From Butyrivibrio sp. MB2005 (GTDB lineage Bacteria; Bacillota; Clostridia; Lachnospirales; Lachnospiraceae): 64,000 nucleotides of DNA. The stretch is taken from contig NZ_AUJP01000010.1 in NCBI RefSeq assembly GCF_000424285.1, forward strand, positions 1 through 64,000, written 5' to 3'. The position numbers were made by a program, and so were the translations under genes. Below the pieces are notes generated by a model, which saw only the letters and a program-made list of their open reading frames with translations, was not told the DNA's origin and made no database searches. Of this stretch, positions 18,555-26,200 are shown piece by piece (position 1 is the first letter of the stretch; each line of letters starts with the position of its first letter).

Positions 18555-19664
18555 TTACCTTTGACTAACTAATTCACAATACTTCATTTCAAGTTTTTTT
18601 GCTTCAGTCTTTACATCGTACCCATTCTTTATTACTAATTCAGACACATCTTTTCGATCGAAATTTTTTAAATTTTCATTTACAATATAAGCCCACTTTT
18701 CAGGTTTTAATTCCAAAGATATAAACATCGTATTGTTTGAAATATCAACATCTTTTGTAATTGAATCAGAAAAGAAACATGGTAATCCCGAAGCTTGAGC
18801 CTCAATTCCAGTTACCGGCAATCCTTCATACAAAGATGGCATCAAGAAGGCATCCATTACTTGATACAGCTCATTTACATCTCTTCGATTACTCAATATC
18901 GTAACAGCAGAATCTAAATTATACTCTGCCACTCTATGCCTTATCTCATTCTCTAATTCACCACTCCCAATAAGCAATAGTCTGTATTTGGAATTAATCT
19001 TTCTTAATTCCGCTAATATATCAATGAGAAATACTTGATTTTTAGAAATATGAAATCTACCAACATTCCCTAATACAATGTCATCATCCTCTAAGCCAAG
19101 TATCTTACGTTTTTGTAGTCTTAAATTGTTATTAAACTTATATTTCTCAGTTTCAATTGCGTTATGTATTACACTAAAATTGGATTTCCCGAACATAAAT
19201 TCTCCTGCATTTTTTGAGCATGCAGCAAGACTATTTGCCGGTATAGAATATAGTTTTATCATCAATAATCTAAATGGTCTTTTTATACCTTTTTGAACAA
19301 AACTATTATGAGCATGAGCTATCCTTACAGGAACTCCACATATTTTTGCAATCCCTAGATAAATAAAACCCAATGTATCCATATGCCCATGTATAATTTT
19401 ATACTCTGGATGCATTCTAAAAAAACGAAACAGTTCATAGCAATATTTAAAAATATTATAATCTTCCCTGACAGAAAACTTATATATTTTCCCACCTAAC
19501 TTTCTTATTTCATCGTCAAAAAACTGATCTTCCTTATAATGAACCAAATAATCCATTTGAACATTTTCACTATCGATATTCCGATACATATTCATAAGAA
19601 ATGACTGTACTCCTGCTGCTTCCATTCTTTGGCATACTTCTAAAACTTTTACTGTCTTACTCAT
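18555..19664 (-). CDS. Family 4-type glycosyltransferase (EpsF-like)
   Basis: The 369-residue GT-B enzyme has the N-terminal pattern EVCQRMEAAGVQSFLMNMYRNID found in EpsF-like transferases, then GHMDTLGFIYLGIAK. The donor domain has LGNVGRFHISKNQVFLIDI, LLLIGSGELE and MPSLYEGLPVTGIEAQASGLP. It is the first gene of the AT-rich half of the operon, after a 144-base gap that may mark a module boundary or hold a secondary promoter. The ribosome binding site is weak (AGAAGAT). Substrate unknown. Confidence 0.87.
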   Translation of the reverse strand: MSKTVKVLEVCQRMEAAGVQSFLMNMYRNIDSENVQMDYLVHYKEDQFFDDEIRKLGGKIYKFSVREDYNIFKYCYELFRFFRMHPEYKIIHGHMDTLGFIYLGIAKICGVPVRIAHAHNSFVQKGIKRPFRLLMIKLYSIPANSLAACSKNAGEFMFGKSNFSVIHNAIETEKYKFNNNLRLQKRKILGLEDDDIVLGNVGRFHISKNQVFLIDILAELRKINSKYRLLLIGSGELENEIRHRVAEYNLDSAVTILSNRRDVNELYQVMDAFLMPSLYEGLPVTGIEAQASGLPCFFSDSITKDVDISNNTMFISLELKPEKWAYIVNENLKNFDRKDVSELVIKNGYDVKTEAKKLEMKYCELVSQR

Positions 19665-19808
19665 ATCTTCTAATCCAATGATAAATACTATTCTCCAAAT
19701 CCTTCCTTCATAATTATCTCAATAAATATTTAAGTCGTAGTATATTAAGATCCTTACCACAATTTAACAAGCACTGTTAGCTAAACAGACATTACTCAAA
19801 CTTTTTCA

Positions 19809-20300
19809 TTAATCTACCAATTCCTTAATATTCTTCTCAAAAGCTTCAATGAATACCTCATTATGGCTTTTCTGCTTAACTGTGTTTGCATCAACGTATG
19901 AATTATAATTTTCTATGATTTCATCAAGCTGCTGCTCATCTTCTACAAGAATGATGTTCTTTATACGTTCATTGATAATTCTGCAAAATAGGAGCTGATG
20001 ATCATTAACGTGCTCATTGTAAGCCTTCATTCGTGGAACAACGATTGGGATTTTGCCAATCTGAAGTGGTGCTATGAAAGAGCTCGGTCCGCCATGAGTT
20101 ATAACAATCCTTGCCTTTTCGATTTTTTCATTCATTTCCTGAAACGGAAAAAGCTTTTGCCAGGTTGCATATTTTGGCTCATAGGTTGAAAATCCTGACT
20201 GAATTATAACCTCTTCATCATGATCCTTCGCCCAATTATCCATATATTCAACCAATCTGTTAAATGGCTGCTCATGTGTACCTACTGTTACAAAAATCAT
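19809..20300 (-). CDS. Alg13-like glycosyltransferase catalytic subunit
   Basis: This 163-residue protein corresponds to the C-terminal half of a GT28/GT1-type enzyme. It has MIFVTVGTHEQPFNRLV, IVITHGGPSSF (the donor-binding GG-S motif) and IPIVVPRMKAYNEHVNDHQLLF. In streptococcal clusters the equivalent (Cps14G, EpsF) works with an Alg14-like partner to add the second sugar to the lipid-linked primer. Here the partner gene is directly upstream with a 20-base gap. AGGAG precedes the start. Confidence 0.9.
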   Translation of the reverse strand: MIFVTVGTHEQPFNRLVEYMDNWAKDHDEEVIIQSGFSTYEPKYATWQKLFPFQEMNEKIEKARIVITHGGPSSFIAPLQIGKIPIVVPRMKAYNEHVNDHQLLFCRIINERIKNIILVEDEQQLDEIIENYNSYVDANTVKQKSHNEVFIEAFEKNIKELVD

Positions 20301-20320
20301 TTTTGTAAACTCCTATATAA

Positions 20321-20782
20321 CTAAAAAATACTACCTAAATTAATGGCCTTAGGATAAACCCGTTTCATTTCTTCCCACTCAACAAAAAATCTATCTGTAA
20401 CCGGATAGCAAAGCCTACCGGAAATCGTAGGTGCATCTATTCTGTCAAACACTTCAATATATATAGTTTTTGCACCAAACAATTTACCAATCCAAAAAAA
20501 TGGTATTGCCGGAGCGGCACCTGAAGTAATAATCAGAGTAGGACGCTCTTTACTTATAATTTTGATCGCTCTGAATGAATTAATTATAAGAGCCTTTATA
20601 CTACGATTTGAAGGATAGTATGCCGGATAAACCTTCTCTCCCTCTAAAAGGCTCCTTGCATCTTCTTTGTCAAAAGTAACCCAGAAACGATCTTTATCCT
20701 GCCAATATTTTTTTAGCATATATAAATGCGCCAAATGTCCCCCAGAAGAACCAACTAAACATATCTTTAACTTGTTTTCCAT
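20321..20782 (-). CDS. Alg14-like glycosyltransferase membrane-recruiting subunit
   Basis: The 153-residue protein has CLVGSSGGHLAHLYML at the N-terminus, PTLIITSGAAPAIPFFWIGKL and TIYIEVFDRIDAPTISGRL, the pattern of Alg14/PssD/Cps14F. This half recruits the catalytic Alg13-like partner to the membrane and binds the acceptor. I start at the ATG at 20782 with GGGGAG nine bases upstream; an in-frame TTG precedes it by one codon. The two-subunit transferase is conserved in many lactic and clostridial exopolysaccharide operons. Confidence 0.9.
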   Translation of the reverse strand: MENKLKICLVGSSGGHLAHLYMLKKYWQDKDRFWVTFDKEDARSLLEGEKVYPAYYPSNRSIKALIINSFRAIKIISKERPTLIITSGAAPAIPFFWIGKLFGAKTIYIEVFDRIDAPTISGRLCYPVTDRFFVEWEEMKRVYPKAINLGSIF

Positions 20783-20851
20783 CAACCTGTTCTCCCCTTT
20801 TTCTTATACCCTCGGATAAAACAACTATTACATCTGTAAATTCAAATGGAA

Positions 20852-21565
20852 TTACCGGCTATCCCCGTAGCCATAGTTATATCCGTACCCATATCCTTTA
20901 CCGTACTTGTAATAGCCATAGCCTTTTTTGCTTTTGTCTACCTTATTAAGTACGACCCCCAGAATCCTAGCACCGGATGATGCCAACTTATCCCGCACTT
21001 TCTGAACAATCTGATAATTCATGCCACCGGCTTCGACTAAAATTATTGATCCGTCTACATTTGAAGCTATGATAGATGCATCAACTACATTTGCAAGTGG
21101 TGGTGTATCCAGTATTACCATGTCAAAGTCATTACGAAGCTTCGCTAAAAGCTCTATAAACCTTTTTGAAGCGAGTAGTTCTGTTGGACTTTTACTGCTA
21201 GGGCCCGAAGGAATAACATAGAACTCTGCATCCCCCCTGCCATAATTCCTATAAATAATATCCTCAAAATCACATTGTCCTGTGAGATAGTGAGTTAAGC
21301 CTTTACCGATCTTTCCGTCCTCAATTTTGTATTTGAAAATAGACTTTCTAAAATCGCAATCCATATAGAGAACCTTTTTACCAAGTTCAGCAAATGATCT
21401 GGCAGTCTCTAATGAAATTGTACTTTTCCCTTCATTAGGCGAACTGCTGGTAAACAATACCGTTTTTATGTCTGCACCGCAGAAAGTAATACCTGTCCTC
21501 AAATTTTTTATTTCCTCTGCCATGGCAAAAGGAAGCTCTTTCTTTTCAAGTTTTAAATCCAACAT
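20852..21565 (-). CDS. cpsD: CpsD/CapB-type bacterial tyrosine kinase
   Basis: The 237-residue cytosolic BY-kinase has Walker A SSPNEGKST, Walker A' VLYMDCDFRKS and Walker B MVILDTPPLA. The C-terminus is a tyrosine cluster with nine Tyr in the last 23 residues (GYGYYKYGKGYGYG and onward), the autophosphorylation tail of this class. It works with the CpsC membrane adaptor (encoded upstream at 25007) and is dephosphorylated by CpsB (adjacent). Together they tune polymer length and export. I start at the ATG at 21565; a TTG one codon earlier is unlikely. A 10-base gap follows CpsB. Confidence 0.94.
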   Translation of the reverse strand: MLDLKLEKKELPFAMAEEIKNLRTGITFCGADIKTVLFTSSSPNEGKSTISLETARSFAELGKKVLYMDCDFRKSIFKYKIEDGKIGKGLTHYLTGQCDFEDIIYRNYGRGDAEFYVIPSGPSSKSPTELLASKRFIELLAKLRNDFDMVILDTPPLANVVDASIIASNVDGSIILVEAGGMNYQIVQKVRDKLASSGARILGVVLNKVDKSKKGYGYYKYGKGYGYGYNYGYGDSR

Positions 21566-21575
21566 CAAACAACTC

Positions 21576-22397
21576 CTAAAACGCTGATGCCAAATATTCG
21601 TAATTCTTTATCAAATATTCGGCATTATCATGGAACAATAACTTTGCAGTTTCTATCCCATATTTCTTTTTTACATAATTGAAGCATTTCTTCATATTTA
21701 TGACTCTTCCGCACATATCATGTACGTCTGAACATACAATATCCACACAATCATTTTTCAAAAGAATATCGGCTGTTTCGCATACTCTTTTTGAACCATT
21801 TTCAAGAATGGAATCACAGTTTACTTGAATATATGCGCCTGCTTTTCGTAGTTCATAAATAAGCTCAGGGTTAGCCTGCACAGCAGGATAACGCTCTGCA
21901 TGAGCAATAATTGGCGTCAATCCTGCCATCATGACCTTTTTAATAAATTTTCCGTATTCATCCTTTTGATTTCTACCGGATGAAAACTCCAAAAGAATAC
22001 ATTTCTTATTCCCAAAAGGAATAATCTCTTCCTTTGACGAATAACGCTTTCCGTCGAATTCCACAAAATCTTTTCCTTGAATATAAGCATCAAGTAAAGC
22101 TTCAAATCTCTCATCACAATAGTATTCACGGCTAAAGCATACTTCCAGGTCAGACATATCCGTTTCCGGTAGCCATTCCTTAAGTTCACTAAAATGTCTT
22201 TTCACCTTTTGAACAGATGTTTCAAACATTCCACTACGCAGATGAACCGTCATTACAATAAAACGGACTCCCTGTGAATACTCTTCCCTTATGAGACTCT
22301 TCGCTTCTTCCAAATCCTCTGCACCATCATCAACATACGGAATGATATGACTGTGAAGATCAAAAAGCTCCTGTGTTTCTCTCCTGAAAATGATCAT
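21576..22397 (-). CDS. cpsB: CpsB/YwqE-type PHP tyrosine phosphatase
   Basis: This is a 273-residue manganese-dependent protein-tyrosine phosphatase of the PHP superfamily. Metal motifs are DLHSHIIPYVDDGAED near residue 14, MTVHLR near 48, PIIAHAERYP near 170 and CSDVHDM near 225. The expected substrate is the phosphorylated tail of the adjacent CpsD kinase. Its ATG overlaps the stop codon of the upstream wall-protein gene (TAATG), indicating coupled translation. Confidence 0.93.
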   Translation of the reverse strand: MIIFRRETQELFDLHSHIIPYVDDGAEDLEEAKSLIREEYSQGVRFIVMTVHLRSGMFETSVQKVKRHFSELKEWLPETDMSDLEVCFSREYYCDERFEALLDAYIQGKDFVEFDGKRYSSKEEIIPFGNKKCILLEFSSGRNQKDEYGKFIKKVMMAGLTPIIAHAERYPAVQANPELIYELRKAGAYIQVNCDSILENGSKRVCETADILLKNDCVDIVCSDVHDMCGRVINMKKCFNYVKKKYGIETAKLLFHDNAEYLIKNYEYLASAF

Positions 22398-23062
22398 TAG
22401 ATTTCCTTTTTCTTTATTGTGAAACCAACCATGCCAAGAATTGCTATACTAGCAAGGATATAAGCCATTCTGTTATCGCCTGTTCTTGGAGACTTTGATC
22501 TGTTTGCACCAAGAACTGAGCCCTTCAGCGTGCTAGATTTAGCTACGATGGCAACAGGTGACAGATCAGTAAATTCTCCGACGATTTGTCCATCAGAAAC
22601 CGTGCTTGGCACAATTTCCCATCCATTTTTTCCATAGTGGAATACATATACTTCTGAATCCGCAGTGATTCCCGGAAAACTAAAAGTAATATAAAGCGGG
22701 TTTTCCTTTGAAACTTCAACACTCTCATCATGAGTGATTTCCATCATATCAAGGATAGAAATCTCACTTGAATCCACAGTTGCACCTATATAGGCACTAA
22801 TTATATTTGCAACATTTTCAAGATTAGAAAGTGAATTAAGAGCATCCTTATCTGTAATATCACCGGTAGATAATCCGGGTCCTAACTCATCAGGGCGCCT
22901 TCTTGCACCAAGAACCTGTGGCGTCTCCTGGGGATCACGAGATACTCCAAGCACCTCTGCTGTTTCCGTTCTGCTTGCAGCATATACGGGAGTAGAATAT
23001 CCCAAGCTTGATATCATTATTACTGCAGCAGCAACAATAGGTAAAAACTTCACTTTTTTCAT
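22397..23062 (-). CDS. Exported protein with SPRTG sortase-type anchor
   Basis: The 221-residue protein has a signal peptide (MKKVKFLPIVAAAVIMISS, cleavage after VYA-A around residue 28) and a C-terminal sorting signal: SPRTGD, then a hydrophobic helix and the basic tail KKKEI. The mature part contains three short VLG(A/V)xR motifs (EVLGVSR, QVLGARR, SVLGANR) around a ~110-residue central domain I do not recognise. It is probably anchored to peptidoglycan by a sortase. It lies between the LCP and CpsB genes of the exopolysaccharide operon, so a role in polymer export or display is likely but not shown. Confidence 0.85.
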   Translation of the reverse strand: MKKVKFLPIVAAAVIMISSLGYSTPVYAASRTETAEVLGVSRDPQETPQVLGARRRPDELGPGLSTGDITDKDALNSLSNLENVANIISAYIGATVDSSEISILDMMEITHDESVEVSKENPLYITFSFPGITADSEVYVFHYGKNGWEIVPSTVSDGQIVGEFTDLSPVAIVAKSSTLKGSVLGANRSKSPRTGDNRMAYILASIAILGMVGFTIKKKEI

Positions 23063-23106
23063 GTCAATTTCTCCTTTATTCTTTATAAAAATCTTGCTAA
23101 AACAAT

Positions 23107-24165
23107 TTACGATTCCATATAAAACAGCTTCAAAATCATTTCAGTAAGCTTATTTTCATCTATATAAAACTCATCATGAATGCCATCTGTCTTGTTTTCA
23201 CCGGGTAGCATCAGTATCTCTTCGGAGTATTCATAGTCAGTAAAATGTGTCAGTATATCGGCATTAACATCTTCATAAAGATTGTCACCTGCAGCATCTT
23301 CCATCTCTTCTATTACTGATCCGCCCTGCATCCTGATTTTCTGAAACATTGCAAGCATAAACTGCGTCTGTCTGGACATTCGTTCAATATTACTACCTCT
23401 GACTTCAGCATCTCTGATATGGACAAAATCCCTTGCAGACGCACCATCCAAATGAACAAATGCTCCCTTGCAATAAGAAGGATCTAACTGTGTCTCATCT
23501 GTTTCAAGCTTAAGATCAACTCCGCCAATTTGATCAACAATTGGCTTAATACCATCAACAGTAAGAGAAATAACGCCGTCAATCCTGGTCCTGCACAATA
23601 AATCAGAAATCTTATTCTTAGTTAAATTGCAAGCCTCTCTGGCACTTTTCCCGTATGAATACTGCATTGTAAGCTGCTCAAAGCCCTGCGCCAGATAGTT
23701 GCCATCGTTGTCATAAATATCAACGTCAACCATACTATCTCTGTTAATCTCGAGCGGTGCGATGATCTTATTTTCATTGTCTATGGCAAAAAGGATAATG
23801 GTATCACTTCTTCCGCCTTCAGCAAGATCTACACCTTCTCGTGACTGATTGCTATTATCAATTCCCAAAAACAAAACTGTATCTATTGCAGTATTTTTCT
23901 CATAGCGCTTGCCCTGATAGATAATACTTCCGTCAAAAGAATCCCTTGTATATACCTCAGGTTTTACATCGCTTTCATCTTTTTCATCCGTCGTGCCTGC
24001 ATCGTCTTCTTCATTTTTATCTGCTGGTTCAGCTACTGCGCTATCTGATTTTCTGACAACATTATTATTTCTTCTCTCCGAAATGAGGAAGCCACCAATA
24101 CCCGTAAAGAGAATCACACAAACGAAAATAATGGCTAATACTAATACTTCTCTTTTCTTCATCAT
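23107..24165 (-). CDS. LytR-CpsA-Psr (LCP) family glycopolymer ligase
   Basis: The 352-residue protein has one N-terminal membrane helix (~8-28), an acidic linker and an extracellular LCP domain with FLGIDNS, GGRSDTIILFAID, LEINRDSMVDV and HIRDAEVRGSNIERMSRQTQFM. The arginines and aspartates of these blocks bind the polyprenyl-pyrophosphate substrate. LCP enzymes transfer secondary polymers from the lipid carrier to peptidoglycan. The start overlaps the sortase stop by one base (TAATG), and two ATG codons in tandem are available. Confidence 0.92.
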   Translation of the reverse strand: MMKKREVLVLAIIFVCVILFTGIGGFLISERRNNNVVRKSDSAVAEPADKNEEDDAGTTDEKDESDVKPEVYTRDSFDGSIIYQGKRYEKNTAIDTVLFLGIDNSNQSREGVDLAEGGRSDTIILFAIDNENKIIAPLEINRDSMVDVDIYDNDGNYLAQGFEQLTMQYSYGKSAREACNLTKNKISDLLCRTRIDGVISLTVDGIKPIVDQIGGVDLKLETDETQLDPSYCKGAFVHLDGASARDFVHIRDAEVRGSNIERMSRQTQFMLAMFQKIRMQGGSVIEEMEDAAGDNLYEDVNADILTHFTDYEYSEEILMLPGENKTDGIHDEFYIDENKLTEMILKLFYMES

Positions 24166-25010
24166 TACTCGACATCCTGTCCATCTATTTGTGTAAGCTT
24201 AGCGACAATCAGGAATCTGTTGTCCCGAAGTTTCTTATCGCAGGTACTCAGTGTGATGATATTGCTATCCTTATTCACATTAAGATCATCTGAAATATAA
24301 CTCCGTTTTTCTACAATATCTGTTCTTAATGATTCCAAAAATGCTGTCCTGTCAGTTTCAACCGCATCATCATAGTAATACGGTATTCTGGCATCGCTGT
24401 ACATCACCGCAGCAAAAATCGTATACAAATAAATATGATCAGCTGTATAAATATAAAAATCGCGATGACCATCATAAAATTCCCGGTCTTCATATTTATG
24501 CAAAGCGGCAAACATGGAACCATCATTCATATTATGGCCGTATACTACTGTGTTAAATTCCTCAAAAGGTAATTGGTCACAAATCTCGATAAAAGGACAT
24601 CCATAAGATGAATACATACCATCAGGGCCATGATCAAGATAATATTCATCATTGTTTGGATGCTGAACGATCGGATAATCTATAACAGTATCCGGAATAC
24701 TTATCCAGGCCAATATATCAGGATTAGTCTCCTGAAGTGCCTCTATATCAACCGGGATTTCATTTAAATTCTCATCGTTACTACTTACGGAATCTTCATT
24801 TTTTTCAGGGGATTCGGTTACCACCGCATTGTCTGCCGGCCTCTCATTCGGCTTCTTTGAAGATCCGTCATTTTCATATGCAATTTCCTGAAGATCCTGT
24901 ATTTCACTACGAGTACGAAAAAACTCAGAGAAGTAATATCCTATTATTCCTGCACAAATACCGCAGACAATTATTAGCAGAGCAATTACCGTATATTTCT
25001 TTTTGCTCAT
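24165..25010 (-). CDS. srtB: Class B sortase of the exopolysaccharide operon
   Basis: The 281-residue membrane-anchored transpeptidase has an N-terminal helix (~7-28), an acidic low-complexity linker (~45-85) and a catalytic domain with His159 (VVYGHNMNDGSMF), Cys257 (ITLSTC) and Arg265 (NRFLIV). Spacing and the extra helices fit class B. A likely substrate is the SPRTG protein two genes downstream, which is inference from position. It overlaps CpsC by four bases (ATGA) and the LCP gene by one base. Confidence 0.93.
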   Translation of the reverse strand: MSKKKYTVIALLIIVCGICAGIIGYYFSEFFRTRSEIQDLQEIAYENDGSSKKPNERPADNAVVTESPEKNEDSVSSNDENLNEIPVDIEALQETNPDILAWISIPDTVIDYPIVQHPNNDEYYLDHGPDGMYSSYGCPFIEICDQLPFEEFNTVVYGHNMNDGSMFAALHKYEDREFYDGHRDFYIYTADHIYLYTIFAAVMYSDARIPYYYDDAVETDRTAFLESLRTDIVEKRSYISDDLNVNKDSNIITLSTCDKKLRDNRFLIVAKLTQIDGQDVE

Positions 25011-25756
25011 TTTCTTCTCTTTTTATGCCCCTTTGATTTCTTACCATCGCGTTCTGCACAAATGCTTTTTTCAAAAGGAATGGATGCCAATGTACTCATT
25101 CCTAAATATTTCCTTACATCATCTTCATCCTTAATTGACATATCGCTATAGTACTGAATAAGAACTATTGCCGCTGCTAAAAGAAGCCCCAAAATCCCAC
25201 CAAGTGCAGTATTCTTGGATTTACTCGGGCTTGAAGGTATAATGGCAGGAACTGCACTTTCTACAGATGATGGTTTATCTGTGTCAATTACCTCTGCAAC
25301 CCTTGCTGCAAGATTGTCTGCAAGGCAATTCGCAATATCACAAGCAAGTTGAGGATCTGTATTCTCAATAGTGATTTTAATAATGCGCGAATCTTTTGGA
25401 TTCTCAACTGTAACTGTCTCTAAAAGATCTTCATAAGTAGTGTCCAGCTCAAGATCACTTATTACTTTCTCAATTACAGGGCGACTCTTTCCCAGGATCT
25501 CAAAATCTACCGTTAACTGCTCACCTATCTGTAAGTCTATGGCTGACGTTATTGTTGTAGATTTGGAAAAAATATAAATCATAGAAGAAGACGTATATAT
25601 TGGCTGTATTAGGAATAAGGTATATGCCAAAGCTATTGCTGCTCCTGCAATCGCACAAGTAATTAACAGCCACCACTTCCTCCTTAAAACGAAGAAGAGT
25701 TCCCTAAAGTCGATCTCATCTTCCTCGACGTAATTATTCAATATTTCGTCACTCAT
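25007..25756 (-). CDS. CpsC/Wzz-type chain-length and kinase-adaptor protein
   Basis: The 249-residue protein has an acidic cytosolic N-terminus, then a Wzz pattern: a membrane helix at ~31-52, an extracellular segment (with YTSSSMIYIFSK and TIENTDPQLACDIANCLAD) and a second helix at ~190-208. A proline-rich motif (IPSSPSKSKN) lies just before helix 2, as is typical. The basic C-terminal tail probably contacts the CpsD kinase. It is the first gene of the operon. The start is the ATG at 25756 with CGGAGAG upstream. Confidence 0.91.
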   Translation of the reverse strand: MSDEILNNYVEEDEIDFRELFFVLRRKWWLLITCAIAGAAIALAYTLFLIQPIYTSSSMIYIFSKSTTITSAIDLQIGEQLTVDFEILGKSRPVIEKVISDLELDTTYEDLLETVTVENPKDSRIIKITIENTDPQLACDIANCLADNLAARVAEVIDTDKPSSVESAVPAIIPSSPSKSKNTALGGILGLLLAAAIVLIQYYSDMSIKDEDDVRKYLGMSTLASIPFEKSICAERDGKKSKGHKKRRK

Positions 25757-25789
25757 CAAAACACTCTCCGAAAAAAAATTTCAATTTCT

Positions 25790-25817
25790 ATAATAATGTA
25801 TAGAAAAAATTTTTCAA
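25790..25817 (-). promoter_or_regulatory. Candidate promoter of the exopolysaccharide operon
   Basis: Read leftward, TTGAAA (25817-25812) and TATTAT (25795-25790) are separated by 16 bases, giving a start about 30 bases before the cpsC start codon. The region is so AT-rich that chance matches are likely. Confidence 0.4.
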
Positions 25818-25921
25818 TGGGATTTCTAAAATTAATTTATAAAATTTTTAGAATTTGTTTATAAATTTAATCTATTTTTAATATAACATACGCCTTAATT
25901 TTTGGATTTTAGCCCATGAAA

Positions 25922-25967
25922 TAAATAAAAGCAGAACAATTGCCGCAAATTTAATCAATTGTTCTGC
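25922..25967 (-). terminator. Terminator downstream of the GH95 gene
   Basis: GCAGAACAATTG (25931-25942) and CAATTGTTCTGC (25956-25967) pair perfectly over 12 bases. Read leftward, TTTTATTTAT follows. CTTTT follows on the other strand. Confidence 0.75.
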
Positions 25968-26200
25968 CTTTTAAGATTTTGTTTCATTTTATGAATTAAT
26001 AATGTATTTTTATTAACCTATTTGTAATAAATTATTCCTTTTACGAAACTTTTTAAGTGGTTTTTTAGTAATAATTATCGATATTACGTCATATTTAATC
26101 TGAATATCACAATCTAAAACGCCATAGAAAAACACTTTATTTCGTTTAAAATTCCGTCCTGCAAACTTATGTTATATCAAGATTTAAACTCAAGAAAAAA

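Larger units (their letters stand above)
25757..26200. other. Intergenic region between the EPS operon and GH95
   Basis: This holds the candidate EPS promoter, a strongly AT-rich stretch (25,800-25,900) and a terminator hairpin. The rest (25,970-26,200) has no open frame with a ribosome binding site. The region is longer than others nearby and could hold regulatory sites that I cannot recognise. Confidence 0.6.
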
